DNA of 64,000 bases from Bacillus_P idriensis_A (GTDB lineage Bacteria; Bacillota; Bacilli; Bacillales; Bacillaceae): the NCBI RefSeq assembly GCF_050483325.1, contig NZ_JBCMYF010000009.1, forward strand, positions 1-64,000, given 5' to 3'. Position 1 is the stretch's first letter; the number at the start of each line of letters is the position of its first letter. Below the pieces are notes generated by a model. It was not told the DNA's origin. It searched no databases and was given only the letters and a program-made list of their open reading frames with translations. This document shows, piece by piece, positions 16,858-24,941 of the stretch. The position numbers and the translations under genes were made by a program.

Positions 16858-17838
16858 TCACACTTTCTTAGAATAATCCTCAATTTGGTTTTCACTGGCA
16901 CCTTCATAAATGGCTTTTGTAAAATACAAAACCTGAACAGCAAATTCGCCTGGAACTTGAACCTCTTCTTCCCCGGTTATGGCACGGATGAAGCTTTTAT
17001 CCGTGTTTGTTTCCGCAGCATCAATGCTTTGTATTTCGGGCGCTTCCCCGTTTCTGACTAGTGAAACCTGTCCATTCTCGCAGAAGATGGCTCCTTTATC
17101 GCCCAAAAATGAATATGTTTCATGCCAGCATGGCGACATCCCTGCAATCGTGATCGTTCCCATCACGTTTTTTGTGTATTTAACTGTTGTAAATGAATCA
17201 ATATCCACTTCTGTACCGCGCTGATGAATAAATGATTTTGTTTCAACCGGTGCGAGTCCTGTAATCCATAGAAGAGAATCTAAAATATGACTGCCTGAAT
17301 CAAACAGCATACCGCCGCCTGACAAAGCTGTTTTTTGTCTCCATGTACCGGCTGACAAGTAGATCCAATCCTGATAAAGAGAGGCATTTACGCTTGTTAA
17401 TGCGCCGATTTGATTTTCTTCGATCAGCTTTTTTATATGAAGAAATTCAGGTTGGAAATGACGCTGGTACGAGATTTGCAGCACGCATTTCCTCTCTTTA
17501 GAAAGGTCAATCAATTCTTCCGCTTCTTCGATAGAACATACCATTGGTTTCTCAAGCAATACGTGACAGCCTTTTAAAAGTGCTGCTTTGGCATGCTTGT
17601 AATGAAGCGTATGCGGAGAGCAAATAATCACGCCATCAATCTCTGACTTGTTCAGCATTTCTTCAAAATCATCGAATTCCAAAGCTTCTAGCTCATGAGT
17701 CTGAATGAAACTCCGTCTGCTTTCAGGATTCGGGTCGGCAATTGCTGTGATAAGGACATTCTCTAATTCTTTTAAATGTGAGGCATGATAATGGGCAATT
17801 CCGCCAGAGCCTATAAAACCAATTCTAATCTTTCCCAT
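16858..17838 (-). CDS. Gfo/Idh/MocA family oxidoreductase (operon gene 4)
   Basis: This 326-residue protein is of the same family as the product of 14862-15947 but clearly divergent. It has the Rossmann start RIGFIGSGGIAHYHASHL, the motif HVLLEKPMVCSIEEAEEL, and a substrate-domain stretch SGGGMLFDSGSHILDSLLW in which a Gly-rich turn and His match the active site. It sits 16 bases after the MalG-like permease gene. Two non-identical dehydrogenases plus an isomerase suggest an oxidation, isomerisation and reduction sequence. Confidence 0.9.
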   Translation of the reverse strand: MGKIRIGFIGSGGIAHYHASHLKELENVLITAIADPNPESRRSFIQTHELEALEFDDFEEMLNKSEIDGVIICSPHTLHYKHAKAALLKGCHVLLEKPMVCSIEEAEELIDLSKERKCVLQISYQRHFQPEFLHIKKLIEENQIGALTSVNASLYQDWIYLSAGTWRQKTALSGGGMLFDSGSHILDSLLWITGLAPVETKSFIHQRGTEVDIDSFTTVKYTKNVMGTITIAGMSPCWHETYSFLGDKGAIFCENGQVSLVRNGEAPEIQSIDAAETNTDKSFIRAITGEEEVQVPGEFAVQVLYFTKAIYEGASENQIEDYSKKV

Positions 17839-17854
17839 GCGGATTCATCTCCTG

Positions 17855-18682
17855 TCATCCTTTTATACCGCTGAACGTAATGCCTTTAATAAATGTTTTT
17901 TGCAGGAAAAAGAATAAGATAATGATTGGAAGTGTCATTAATGTTGAGACAGCCATCATCAATCCCCATTCTGTTCCTCTTTGGCTCTGGAATTGCTGCA
18001 AGCCTAGGGAAAGCGTGTAGGATGTTTCGTCTGTCAGATAAAGCAGGGGTCCTAAAAAATCTGTCCAGCTTCCCATAAATTGAAACAGACCTACTGCAAG
18101 CACTGCCGGTTTTGCAAGCGGAAGCATAATCTGCCAATATATGCGGAATTCTCCCGCTCCATCAATTCTCGCTGCATCCATTAACGTATCTGGCAATCCG
18201 AGAAAGAATTGACGGAGTAAAAAGATGTAGAAAGGAACTCCGAAAAAGACAGGGACAATCAGCGGAAGAGGACTGCCAACCCACCCAAGTTTTTCAAACA
18301 GAATAAACAGGGGAATCATCGTAACTTGTCCTGGGATCATCATGACGGCAATCGTCACTATGAATAAAGCATTGCTCCCTTTAAATTTTAATTTCGCGAA
18401 ACCGTAAGCTACCAAAGGGCATGTGATGACAGCACCGATTGTGCTGAACACGGTAATCACAACTGTATTTTTCAAATAGCTGAAAAAAGGAATATATTCA
18501 ACAGCCTCCTGATAATTGCTCCATTTAAAAGGGCTTGGAATCCATTCAGGAGGAAACGAAAAAATTTGCGTTTGATCTTTTAACGAAGTAGACAGCATCC
18601 AGAAAAACGGAACTAAAAAGAGAATCGAAATCAAGATCAGAAATGCATGGGCAAAAATACTTTTTGAAGTTTTGGTTTTCAT
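17855..18682 (-). CDS. Carbohydrate ABC transporter permease (MalG/CUT1 type)
   Basis: This 275-residue inner-membrane permease has about six membrane spans. The cytoplasmic EAA loop is clear: DAARIDGAGEFRIYWQIMLP, about two thirds along. The C-terminal span ends in FIKGITFSGIKG, typical of MalG-like partners. ATG at 18682 has AAGGAGG 8 bases upstream; the longer open frame overlaps the MalF-like gene and lacks support. It partners the permease at 18694-19638. No ATPase gene is present in the operon. Confidence 0.92.
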   Translation of the reverse strand: MKTKTSKSIFAHAFLILISILFLVPFFWMLSTSLKDQTQIFSFPPEWIPSPFKWSNYQEAVEYIPFFSYLKNTVVITVFSTIGAVITCPLVAYGFAKLKFKGSNALFIVTIAVMMIPGQVTMIPLFILFEKLGWVGSPLPLIVPVFFGVPFYIFLLRQFFLGLPDTLMDAARIDGAGEFRIYWQIMLPLAKPAVLAVGLFQFMGSWTDFLGPLLYLTDETSYTLSLGLQQFQSQRGTEWGLMMAVSTLMTLPIIILFFFLQKTFIKGITFSGIKG

Positions 18683-18693
18683 CGTATCCCTCC

Positions 18694-19638
18694 TTATTTT
18701 CCTTGATAGTGAACCCACCTTTTAGAAGTTGAAAAGATAACGGCTGTTAAGATCATAATGATGGCAAAAAGGATCCAGGCCATTGCTGAGGCATAGCCCA
18801 TTTTAAAGAACTTGAATCCATTGTCATATAAATACATGACATAAAACGTTAAGGAATTTGCCGGTGTGCCCTGTCCGCCGGTAAGCGCGTACGGCAAAGC
18901 AAACTGCTGAAATGCGCCAATGACACCCATTACGAGGTTAAAGAAGATAACTGGAGTTAACAATGGCAGGGTAATATGTATCGTTTTCTGCAGCCAATTT
19001 GCCCCATCCACTTCAGCGGCATCATAGTAATCTTCAGATATATCCGTAAGACCTGCCAAATAGATGACAACTGCCTGGCCGATGCCCCAAAGCGACATCA
19101 TCACGATGGATGGTTTAGACCAGGTTTCACTGCCCAGCCATGCGGGACCTTGAATTCCCAGAAGATCCAGCATTCCATTGACTAATCCAAACTGCGGATT
19201 TAAGAGCCACATCCAAAGGACGGCAAGCGCAACCTGAGGCACTAGTGTCGGCAAGAAGAAAATCGTGCGGTAAACTGTCATTCCTTTTACCTTTAAGTTC
19301 AAAATCATCGCCAGACATACACCAAAAATAATGCTCAGCGGAACATAAAAGACGGCAAAATAGATGGTATTTGATACAGACTTCCAAAAAAGGTCATCAC
19401 TCATCAGCTCTTTATAATTCTGCATTCCTACAAACTCTCCAGGCTGAAGGATGCTGTAAGTTGTGAAACTGAAATAGATGGATGAAATTAATGGAAAAGC
19501 ATAAAAAATAATAAGTCCTATGATCCATGGTGATACAAATAGTAAACCGTATAAGGAAGATTTGTTTCTCCATACTTTCTTTTTTGTGACAGGAACCTCT
19601 TTTATTGTGGCTGAGTTCTTTATTGCTGGCTGCTGCAT
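18694..19638 (-). CDS. Carbohydrate ABC transporter permease (MalF/CUT1 type)
   Basis: This 314-residue inner-membrane permease has a basic N-terminal tail, then SPWIIGLIIFYAFPLISSIYF and about six spans. The EAA loop reads DAAEVDGANWLQKTIHITLP. ATG follows AAAGGAGG. It is separated from the binding-protein gene by a stem-loop at 19668-19691 that probably lowers its expression relative to the binding protein. Confidence 0.92.
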   Translation of the reverse strand: MQQPAIKNSATIKEVPVTKKKVWRNKSSLYGLLFVSPWIIGLIIFYAFPLISSIYFSFTTYSILQPGEFVGMQNYKELMSDDLFWKSVSNTIYFAVFYVPLSIIFGVCLAMILNLKVKGMTVYRTIFFLPTLVPQVALAVLWMWLLNPQFGLVNGMLDLLGIQGPAWLGSETWSKPSIVMMSLWGIGQAVVIYLAGLTDISEDYYDAAEVDGANWLQKTIHITLPLLTPVIFFNLVMGVIGAFQQFALPYALTGGQGTPANSLTFYVMYLYDNGFKFFKMGYASAMAWILFAIIMILTAVIFSTSKRWVHYQGK

Positions 19639-19667
19639 GAAAACATACCTCCTTTAGTTTTGTTTCA

Positions 19668-19691
19668 GGGATTCCCCAATTGGAGAATCCC
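19668..19691 (-). promoter_or_regulatory. Intercistronic stem-loop between binding protein and permease genes
   Basis: A 7-bp stem GGGATTC/GAATCCC (plus inner CC/GG) with an AATT loop and no U-run. Its position mirrors the malE-malF type hairpins that stabilise the upstream message. Confidence 0.6.
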
Positions 19692-19700
19692 CTTGCAGCC

Positions 19701-20984
19701 CTACTTTAAAGATTTTTCTACTTTTTCATTCACTTTTTTCAGAAGTTCCTCAGGGGTTCCGTTGCCTCTAGTTGCATTTTCAACAGCACTTGCAAGTTCA
19801 TTCCAATATAAGCTTCCTTGTGTCATAACAGGTCTGTGATTACTTGAAGGCAAGATCTCAACAAATTCTTTAAGAATCGGATCATCCTTGTACCCTAATT
19901 CCTCATTTACAGAATCAATAATGGAAAAGTCTTTAGCAATTCCGCTGAAGATTTTCTGTCCTTCTTCGCCGCTGAAGAATTTAAGGAATTCCCAGGCCGC
20001 TTCTTTTTCTTTAGCACCTTTAGGTATGACTACGGACCAGCCGCCAGACCAGGTTGAGAAGTTATCTCCTGTAGGCGTCGGGATTGGAAAAACACCATAC
20101 TCTAAATCCGGCTTGAATTTATTGATGGCAGACACAGTCCAAGGACCGCTTATTTTCATGCTGATTTGTTCTGTCAAGAATGGATCCATTGCACCAGTAC
20201 CTTGTGAATTTGTGAAAGCTGTAATGTCCTCGATATTGTATTTTTTAGCGTAATCTGTGATCCACTGCAATGCTTCAACATTTTTTGGATCATCAGCCGT
20301 TACTTCCTGTGTTTCAGGGTTATAAAAATCTCCTCCAAATGCCCAGCCCCAGCCGTAGAACCAGCCTTGATCAAGCCATGGAATAAAGCCAATCTGAGAG
20401 AATCTTTTCCCTTTTTTAATCGTTAATTTTTCTGCTGCTTCTTCGAGTTCTGCAATAGTCTTAGGAGGGTTTTCCGGATCAAGTCCGGCTTTTTCGAAAT
20501 GTTTTTTGTTGTAGTAAACTAAGCGGGAATCTGTCGTTGTGGGTAAACCGTAAAGTTTATCTTCGAAGGTTGCTTCTTCCCATGCGAATGGATAGAAATT
20601 TTCTTTGGAAATCTTATCTTTTTTGGCGAGATCACTTAAATCTTCAAGCGAGCCTTGAGCAGCCCAGGATGCAATCTCAAATCTGTCGAAGTAGGCGACA
20701 TCCGGAGGATTTCCGCCGGCAATGGATGAAAGGAGTTTTTCGTTTGAGCCTTCGCCTTGATTTGCAATATATACCGATTTCACTTTAATATCTGGATTTT
20801 TCTTTTCAAAAGCTTTTACAACCTCGTTAACAGCATCACCTGTAATATCTGTCATTGGATGCCAAAATGTAATGGTCGTCTTGCCATCAGCACTTTCCTT
20901 GGTTGACGCTGAATCAGAACTGCAGCCCGACAAAAGGAGTAAAAATGAAACAGCTACTAAAAAAATACTTTTCAAATGCCTCAT
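19701..20984 (-). CDS. Extracellular sugar-binding lipoprotein (ABC importer)
   Basis: This 427-residue family-1 solute-binding protein has a lipoprotein signal peptide (hydrophobic core ending LLLLSGC, lipidated Cys21), so it is anchored outside the membrane. The mature part has typical motifs: TTITFWHPMTD, GNPPDVAYFDRFEIASWA, GLPTTTDSRLVYYNKKHFEKAGLD and GGWSVVIPKGAKEKEAAWEFLKF. It is the first gene of the importer operon. Upstream lie a cre site and candidate operators for the GntR regulator. The substrate is probably an oligosaccharide or modified sugar. Confidence 0.93.
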   Translation of the reverse strand: MRHLKSIFLVAVSFLLLLSGCSSDSASTKESADGKTTITFWHPMTDITGDAVNEVVKAFEKKNPDIKVKSVYIANQGEGSNEKLLSSIAGGNPPDVAYFDRFEIASWAAQGSLEDLSDLAKKDKISKENFYPFAWEEATFEDKLYGLPTTTDSRLVYYNKKHFEKAGLDPENPPKTIAELEEAAEKLTIKKGKRFSQIGFIPWLDQGWFYGWGWAFGGDFYNPETQEVTADDPKNVEALQWITDYAKKYNIEDITAFTNSQGTGAMDPFLTEQISMKISGPWTVSAINKFKPDLEYGVFPIPTPTGDNFSTWSGGWSVVIPKGAKEKEAAWEFLKFFSGEEGQKIFSGIAKDFSIIDSVNEELGYKDDPILKEFVEILPSSNHRPVMTQGSLYWNELASAVENATRGNGTPEELLKKVNEKVEKSLK

Positions 20985-21023
20985 GATAAATCCCCCTCTA
21001 TTCTTTTAATAAAAAAACGATTG

Positions 21024-21112
21024 TTTGTACAAATCCTCCTTTCGCTAATCAAATAAAGCGCTTTCAAATAATATAATGACATGTCATGTTGTTATGTTTT
21101 ATAGTTACTATA
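21024..21112 (-). promoter_or_regulatory. Control region of the sugar ABC operon: cre site and operator candidates
   Basis: Four elements are visible. TTTGTACAAA (21024-21033) is a perfect 10-bp palindrome resembling AraR half-sites. ATAAAGCGCTTTCA (21053-21066) is a cre-like site. ATGACATGTCAT (21076-21087) is a perfect 12-bp palindrome. GTTGTTATGTT (about 21088-21098) resembles half of the dyad before the regulator gene. Together they suggest CcpA repression plus substrate induction. Confidence 0.6.
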
Positions 21113-21159
21113 TTAATAGGTTTTGAAATTATAAGTCAATATATTTTTCAGAATATTTG

Positions 21160-21198
21160 AAAATAAATAAAAATAGATCTGAATATTCAGACCTATTT
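21160..21198 (-). terminator. Terminator of the GntR regulator gene
   Basis: Minus strand: AAATAG-TCTGAA pairs with TTCAGA-CTATTT (one mismatch), followed by TTATTTATTT. It overlaps the stop codon of the regulator gene, so the regulator and the importer operon are separate transcripts. Confidence 0.75.
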
Positions 21199-22329
21199 CA
21201 TTGAAAAAGCTTTAGTTGTCTCACCTGGAACGAGCGTGTGCGGTATAAATATCTGCTGAACGGCAAAGTCTGAATCCAGCATTTTTTCTTTAAGAAGATT
21301 CACCGCTTCTATAGCAATCCTCTGTTCATCCTGTTTAATATGAGTAAACTGAATTCTGGAGTTCCCGGGAGAATCAAAACAAACGACAGACACTTCATCT
21401 GAAATCCGCCTTCCGAGCCTCGATAAAGCGGCAGCTACTAGTTCTCCAATAGAATGTTCACATGCTACTATGGCTGTTATACCGCGATGTCTGTCCAGAA
21501 AATTGTCTAACATCATTGTGTCCTCTTTAAAAACGCAAGAATCCGCCATTTCATGCAATGGCATGCTGTTTTTTATTTCAGTCAAGATATAGTCTCTATT
21601 CAGCTTAACACCCTGTTCTGAATGGGCAATATGAAAGCCCATCACTCTCTCCTCAATAGCTGTCGTTCCTTCTGAAGGCGGAGAAATGAACCCGATTTCT
21701 CTGTGTCCCATTTCAAATAATTGATTTGTTAATTCTGCTGCTGCTTTTCGGTGATCGGTACATACAAATGAGGCAGGTATCCCTTTGATGAAACGATCAA
21801 TCAAAACGACGGGGAAATTCTTTGAAACGAGTTCAAGAAGTTTATTATTTACATGCTCTCCGTGAACCGGAAAGACAATCAACCCCTCTGCCCCCATATC
21901 AAGGAAATCATTTACAGCCTGTTCCTCAATTTCCTTCTTCCCGTAGCTGAGTTTCAAGAGAATCGTAAACCCCAGTTCGCTGCACCTCTTTTCAATACCC
22001 TTTACAAGTCCCATTCCGTAGCTTTCATCAAAACTTGGCAGAATAAATCCGATTAAATGACGTTTTGATCGCACCGGCTTTGCAGCAAGAGCGAAACCAT
22101 TTTCCGCACCTGGATGAATAACATATGAACCCTTTCCCTGAATTCTTTCAATATAGTTTTCTTCAGAGAGTAAATCCAATGCTTTTTTTGTGGTTATACG
22201 GCTCACTTCGAATTGCTCTGCAAGTTCTTTTTCAGAAGGAACCTTGTCGCCCATCCTTAATTTCCCGCTTTGAATCTGGTTTAACAGTAAATTATATACT
22301 TTCAGGTAAAGAGGATTAAAAGTTGTCAT
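21193..22329 (-). CDS. GntR-type regulator with LacI-like sugar-binding domain (AraR class)
   Basis: This 378-residue repressor has an N-terminal GntR winged helix (KVPSEKELAEQFEVSRITTK, about residues 30-49) fused to a periplasmic-binding-like effector domain of the LacI family (IGFILPSFDESYGMGLVKGIE, GLIVFPVHGEHVN, MGHREIGFISPP, TAIVACEHSIGELVAAAL). This is the AraR architecture. ATG at 22329 has AAAGGTG upstream; an earlier in-frame start is possible. It probably represses the adjacent importer operon and itself through the 25-bp dyad at 22346-22370, with a sugar as inducer. Confidence 0.9.
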   Translation of the reverse strand: MTTFNPLYLKVYNLLLNQIQSGKLRMGDKVPSEKELAEQFEVSRITTKKALDLLSEENYIERIQGKGSYVIHPGAENGFALAAKPVRSKRHLIGFILPSFDESYGMGLVKGIEKRCSELGFTILLKLSYGKKEIEEQAVNDFLDMGAEGLIVFPVHGEHVNNKLLELVSKNFPVVLIDRFIKGIPASFVCTDHRKAAAELTNQLFEMGHREIGFISPPSEGTTAIEERVMGFHIAHSEQGVKLNRDYILTEIKNSMPLHEMADSCVFKEDTMMLDNFLDRHRGITAIVACEHSIGELVAAALSRLGRRISDEVSVVCFDSPGNSRIQFTHIKQDEQRIAIEAVNLLKEKMLDSDFAVQQIFIPHTLVPGETTKAFSMK

Positions 22330-22345
22330 AGCGTCACCTTTCAAC

Positions 22346-22370
22346 AGTTGATATATTCAATATAACAACT
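22346..22370. promoter_or_regulatory. 25-bp dyad operator upstream of the GntR gene
   Basis: Arms AGTTG-A-TATATT and AATATA-A-CAACT are complementary with one mismatched pair and a single central base. The half AGTTGTTATA recurs at 23669-23678 and, less well, at about 21088. Autoregulation is the simplest reading. Confidence 0.7.
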
Positions 22371-22473
22371 ATTTCTTCACTAGAAAAGTATTTTGTATGA
22401 AAACTAGGAATATTCATACTTTTTATATATAGAATTATAGTGTCTACCTAATGGGAAAACCACACCAATCCAT

Positions 22474-22499
22474 AAAAAAAGCAGGATTTCTCCCGCTTT
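22474..22499 (-). terminator. Terminator of the third Gfo/Idh/MocA gene
   Basis: Minus strand: AAAGCGGGA, GAAA loop, TCCTGCTTT (one G-U pair), then TTTTATG. It overlaps the stop codon at 22498. Confidence 0.85.
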
Positions 22500-23643
22500 A
22501 ACTCATTTGTTCAATTTTATTTGCAATGGAAATCCATTTCTTTTCATTCGACGAACGTTCGATTGCCTCAAGAATTAGCTGATTTTGCAATCCATCGTGA
22601 AAATTCGGCTGTTTAAGTTCATTATTTGTAATCGCTTTCATCAATTCTGATATTAAGTTCACAAATGTATGTTCATATCCAATGATATGTCCTGCCGGCC
22701 AGTATGCATGGGCATAAGGATGCTCTTCTTCCGTACAGTTAATGACCCTGAAGCCCTGAAGACCTTTGTCATCTTCTGTTAAGTACACATGCAAATTGTT
22801 CATGTTTTCAAGATCCCATTTGATGGACCCAAACTCAGCATTGATTTCAAAACTATTGCGATTCCTATTTCCCGCTGCAAAACGAGTTGCCTCAAAAACT
22901 CCCATAGCCCCATTTTCAAATTTTGCAATGAATGATGTGGCATCGTCGACATCAACCTGTCCTTTTTTCCCTGCTTCGCCTTCTATTGGACGCTCTTTAA
23001 TAAATGTCTCCATCGCTCCAACAACCTCTGATATTTCGCCAACAAGAAATCTCGAAAGATCAATAATATGTGCCCCTATATCTCCTAAAGCTCCAGACCC
23101 TGTGACTTCTTTTTTCAATCTCCATGCAATCGGGAATTCAGGATCCATGATCCAGTCCTGAAGATAGGTTGCACGAACATGATAGATTCGGCCAAGCCTT
23201 CCTTGCTGAATCAGCTTTTTCGCATATTGAACGGCAGGAGCGAAGCGGTAATTATGCGAGATCATATGAACAACTTTATTTCTTGTCACTGCCTCAAGCA
23301 TCCTTTCAGCCTGCTCCACATTTAATGACAAGGGTTTTTCACAAATCACATGCTTCCCGGCTTCTGCAGCAGCAATCGCGATTTCTGCATGAGAATTATT
23401 AGGAGTGACAATATCGATTAAATCAATATCATCTCTTTCAATCAATTTCCGCCAATCTGTTTCATAGGTTTCAAAGCCAAGTTCTTCAGCTGCCTGCTTA
23501 ACACCCTCTTCACTGCGGCCGGCAATTGCTTTAAGGACTGGGATTGCAGAGCCTGGAAAGAAAAATGGAACATTCCGATAAGCCAGACTGTGTGCTTTTC
23601 CCATAAACTTGTATCCTATCATTCCAACTCGTATTTCTTTCAA
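22498..23643 (-). CDS. Gfo/Idh/MocA family oxidoreductase (third paralog)
   Basis: This 381-residue NAD(P)-dependent dehydrogenase has the Rossmann motif RVGMIGYKFMGKAHSLAYR, the motif HVICEKPLSLNVEQAERML and the substrate-domain stretch SGALGDIGAHIIDLSRFLVGE with the expected Asp and His. It is transcribed separately from the importer operon: its own terminator lies downstream and an AGTTGTTATA half-operator at 23669-23678 lies just upstream. It therefore probably belongs to the same sugar regulon. Confidence 0.9.
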   Translation of the reverse strand: MKEIRVGMIGYKFMGKAHSLAYRNVPFFFPGSAIPVLKAIAGRSEEGVKQAAEELGFETYETDWRKLIERDDIDLIDIVTPNNSHAEIAIAAAEAGKHVICEKPLSLNVEQAERMLEAVTRNKVVHMISHNYRFAPAVQYAKKLIQQGRLGRIYHVRATYLQDWIMDPEFPIAWRLKKEVTGSGALGDIGAHIIDLSRFLVGEISEVVGAMETFIKERPIEGEAGKKGQVDVDDATSFIAKFENGAMGVFEATRFAAGNRNRNSFEINAEFGSIKWDLENMNNLHVYLTEDDKGLQGFRVINCTEEEHPYAHAYWPAGHIIGYEHTFVNLISELMKAITNNELKQPNFHDGLQNQLILEAIERSSNEKKWISIANKIEQMS

Positions 23644-23668
23644 AACAGATCACCAGCTTTCATAGATT

Positions 23669-23678
23669 AGTTGTTATA
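23669..23678. promoter_or_regulatory. Half-operator AGTTGTTATA
   Basis: Identical to one arm type of the dyad at 22346-22370, located 26 bases upstream of the dehydrogenase start. A weaker downstream half (CATTATAATCACT) may complete it. Confidence 0.4.
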
Positions 23679-23780
23679 AAAATGCTGTCATTATAATCAC
23701 TAATTAGTCTTAAAATAGAAATATCCTCTTTTTCTCGCAATAAATTTTTTTATCTGAATTTAATAGACTAGATTTTATAA

Positions 23781-23808
23781 AGAAAAGCCTTGCTAAAAAG
23801 CAAGGCTT
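23781..23808 (-). terminator. Terminator of the aldo/keto reductase gene
   Basis: Perfect 9-bp stem AAGCCTTGC/GCAAGGCTT with a 6-base loop. On the minus strand TTCTTTAT follows. Confidence 0.85.
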
Positions 23809-23812
23809 CCCA

Positions 23813-24808
23813 TTATTTATCTGCCAGAATCATTTCAATTCTATCAAGCTCAGCCTCAGTAAATTCAAGATGGTCTAATGCTGCAACGTTCTCTTCGATC
23901 TGGCTTACTTTGCTCGCTCCAATAAGTGCAGACGTCACTCTTCCTTCTCTCAAAACCCATGCTAATGCCATTTGGGCAAGGTTTTGGCCGCGATTTTCAG
24001 CAATCTCATTAAGCTGCTTGATTTTATGTACCATTTCTTCTGTCACACGGTCTTCACTCAGGGCGCCGGTTGATTTGGCCGCTCTCGAATCAGCAGGAAC
24101 TCCTGATAGATATTTGCTTGTCAGCAAGCCCTGTTCAAGAGGACAAAAAGCGATTGAGCCTGTTCTATTTTCCTGCAGGACATCCTGCAGACCGTTTTCG
24201 ATCCAGCGGTTGAGCATTGAATAACTGGGCTGATGAATAAGAAGGGGTGTGCCGAGTCGGTTTAATATTTTTACGGCTTCTGCTGTTTGCTCAGCTGTGT
24301 AGCTTGAAATTCCTACGTATAAAGCTTTTCCCTGACGGACGATTTGATCTAATGCTCCCATTGTTTCTTCAAGAGGTGTATTAGGATCCGGACGGTGGGA
24401 GTAAAAAATATCTACATAATCCAGCCCCATGCGTTTTAAGCTTTGATCCAAACTTGCAATCAAATATTTTTTTGAGCCCCATTCGCCATAAGGGCCGTCC
24501 CACATATGATAGCCAGCTTTTGAAGAAATGATTAATTCATCCCGGTATGGTGCAAAATCTGTTTTTAGCACTTGTCCAAACATTTCTTCGGCAGACCCTG
24601 GAGGGGGACCATAGTTGTTTGCAAGATCAAAATGAGTAATTCCAAGATCAAATGCGCGGCGAAGCATGGCGCGGCCGTTTTCAAACGAATCCACTCCGCC
24701 AAAATTGTGCCACAGCCCAAGTGAAATGGCCGGCAGAAGCAGACCGGAATTTCCGCAGCGGTTGTACTTCATTGATTGATATCGATCTGAACTTGCTGAG
24801 TATGTCAT
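23813..24808 (-). CDS. Aldo/keto reductase, YghZ/GpR-like
   Basis: This 331-residue NADPH-dependent reductase is closest in pattern to the YghZ (L-glyceraldehyde 3-phosphate reductase) group. The catalytic tetrad is visible as Asp and Tyr in HFDLANNYGPPPGSAEE, Lys in LIISSKAGY and His in FYSHRPDPNTPLEE. C-terminal GASKVSQIEENVAAL matches the cofactor phosphate region. The gene stands alone between terminators; methylglyoxal or glyceraldehyde detoxification is possible. ATG is preceded by GGGAGG. Confidence 0.92.
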   Translation of the reverse strand: MTYSASSDRYQSMKYNRCGNSGLLLPAISLGLWHNFGGVDSFENGRAMLRRAFDLGITHFDLANNYGPPPGSAEEMFGQVLKTDFAPYRDELIISSKAGYHMWDGPYGEWGSKKYLIASLDQSLKRMGLDYVDIFYSHRPDPNTPLEETMGALDQIVRQGKALYVGISSYTAEQTAEAVKILNRLGTPLLIHQPSYSMLNRWIENGLQDVLQENRTGSIAFCPLEQGLLTSKYLSGVPADSRAAKSTGALSEDRVTEEMVHKIKQLNEIAENRGQNLAQMALAWVLREGRVTSALIGASKVSQIEENVAALDHLEFTEAELDRIEMILADK

Positions 24809-24913
24809 TTAGATTCCTCCCTTTATCACTTTCTTTTGTATAGTAGTCGAAGAAAGCGATTTCGTAAACGAATCTGTCTTATTTTTTAAATAATTAGTCT
24901 TTTTGAACTAACA

Positions 24914-24941
24914 AAAAGAAAGAACCCTCATAAGAGAGTTC
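24914..24941 (-). terminator. Terminator of the YeeE-family gene
   Basis: Minus strand: GAACTCTC, short loop, GAGGGTTC (one U-G pair), then TTTCTTTTTG, starting directly at the stop codon. Confidence 0.8.
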
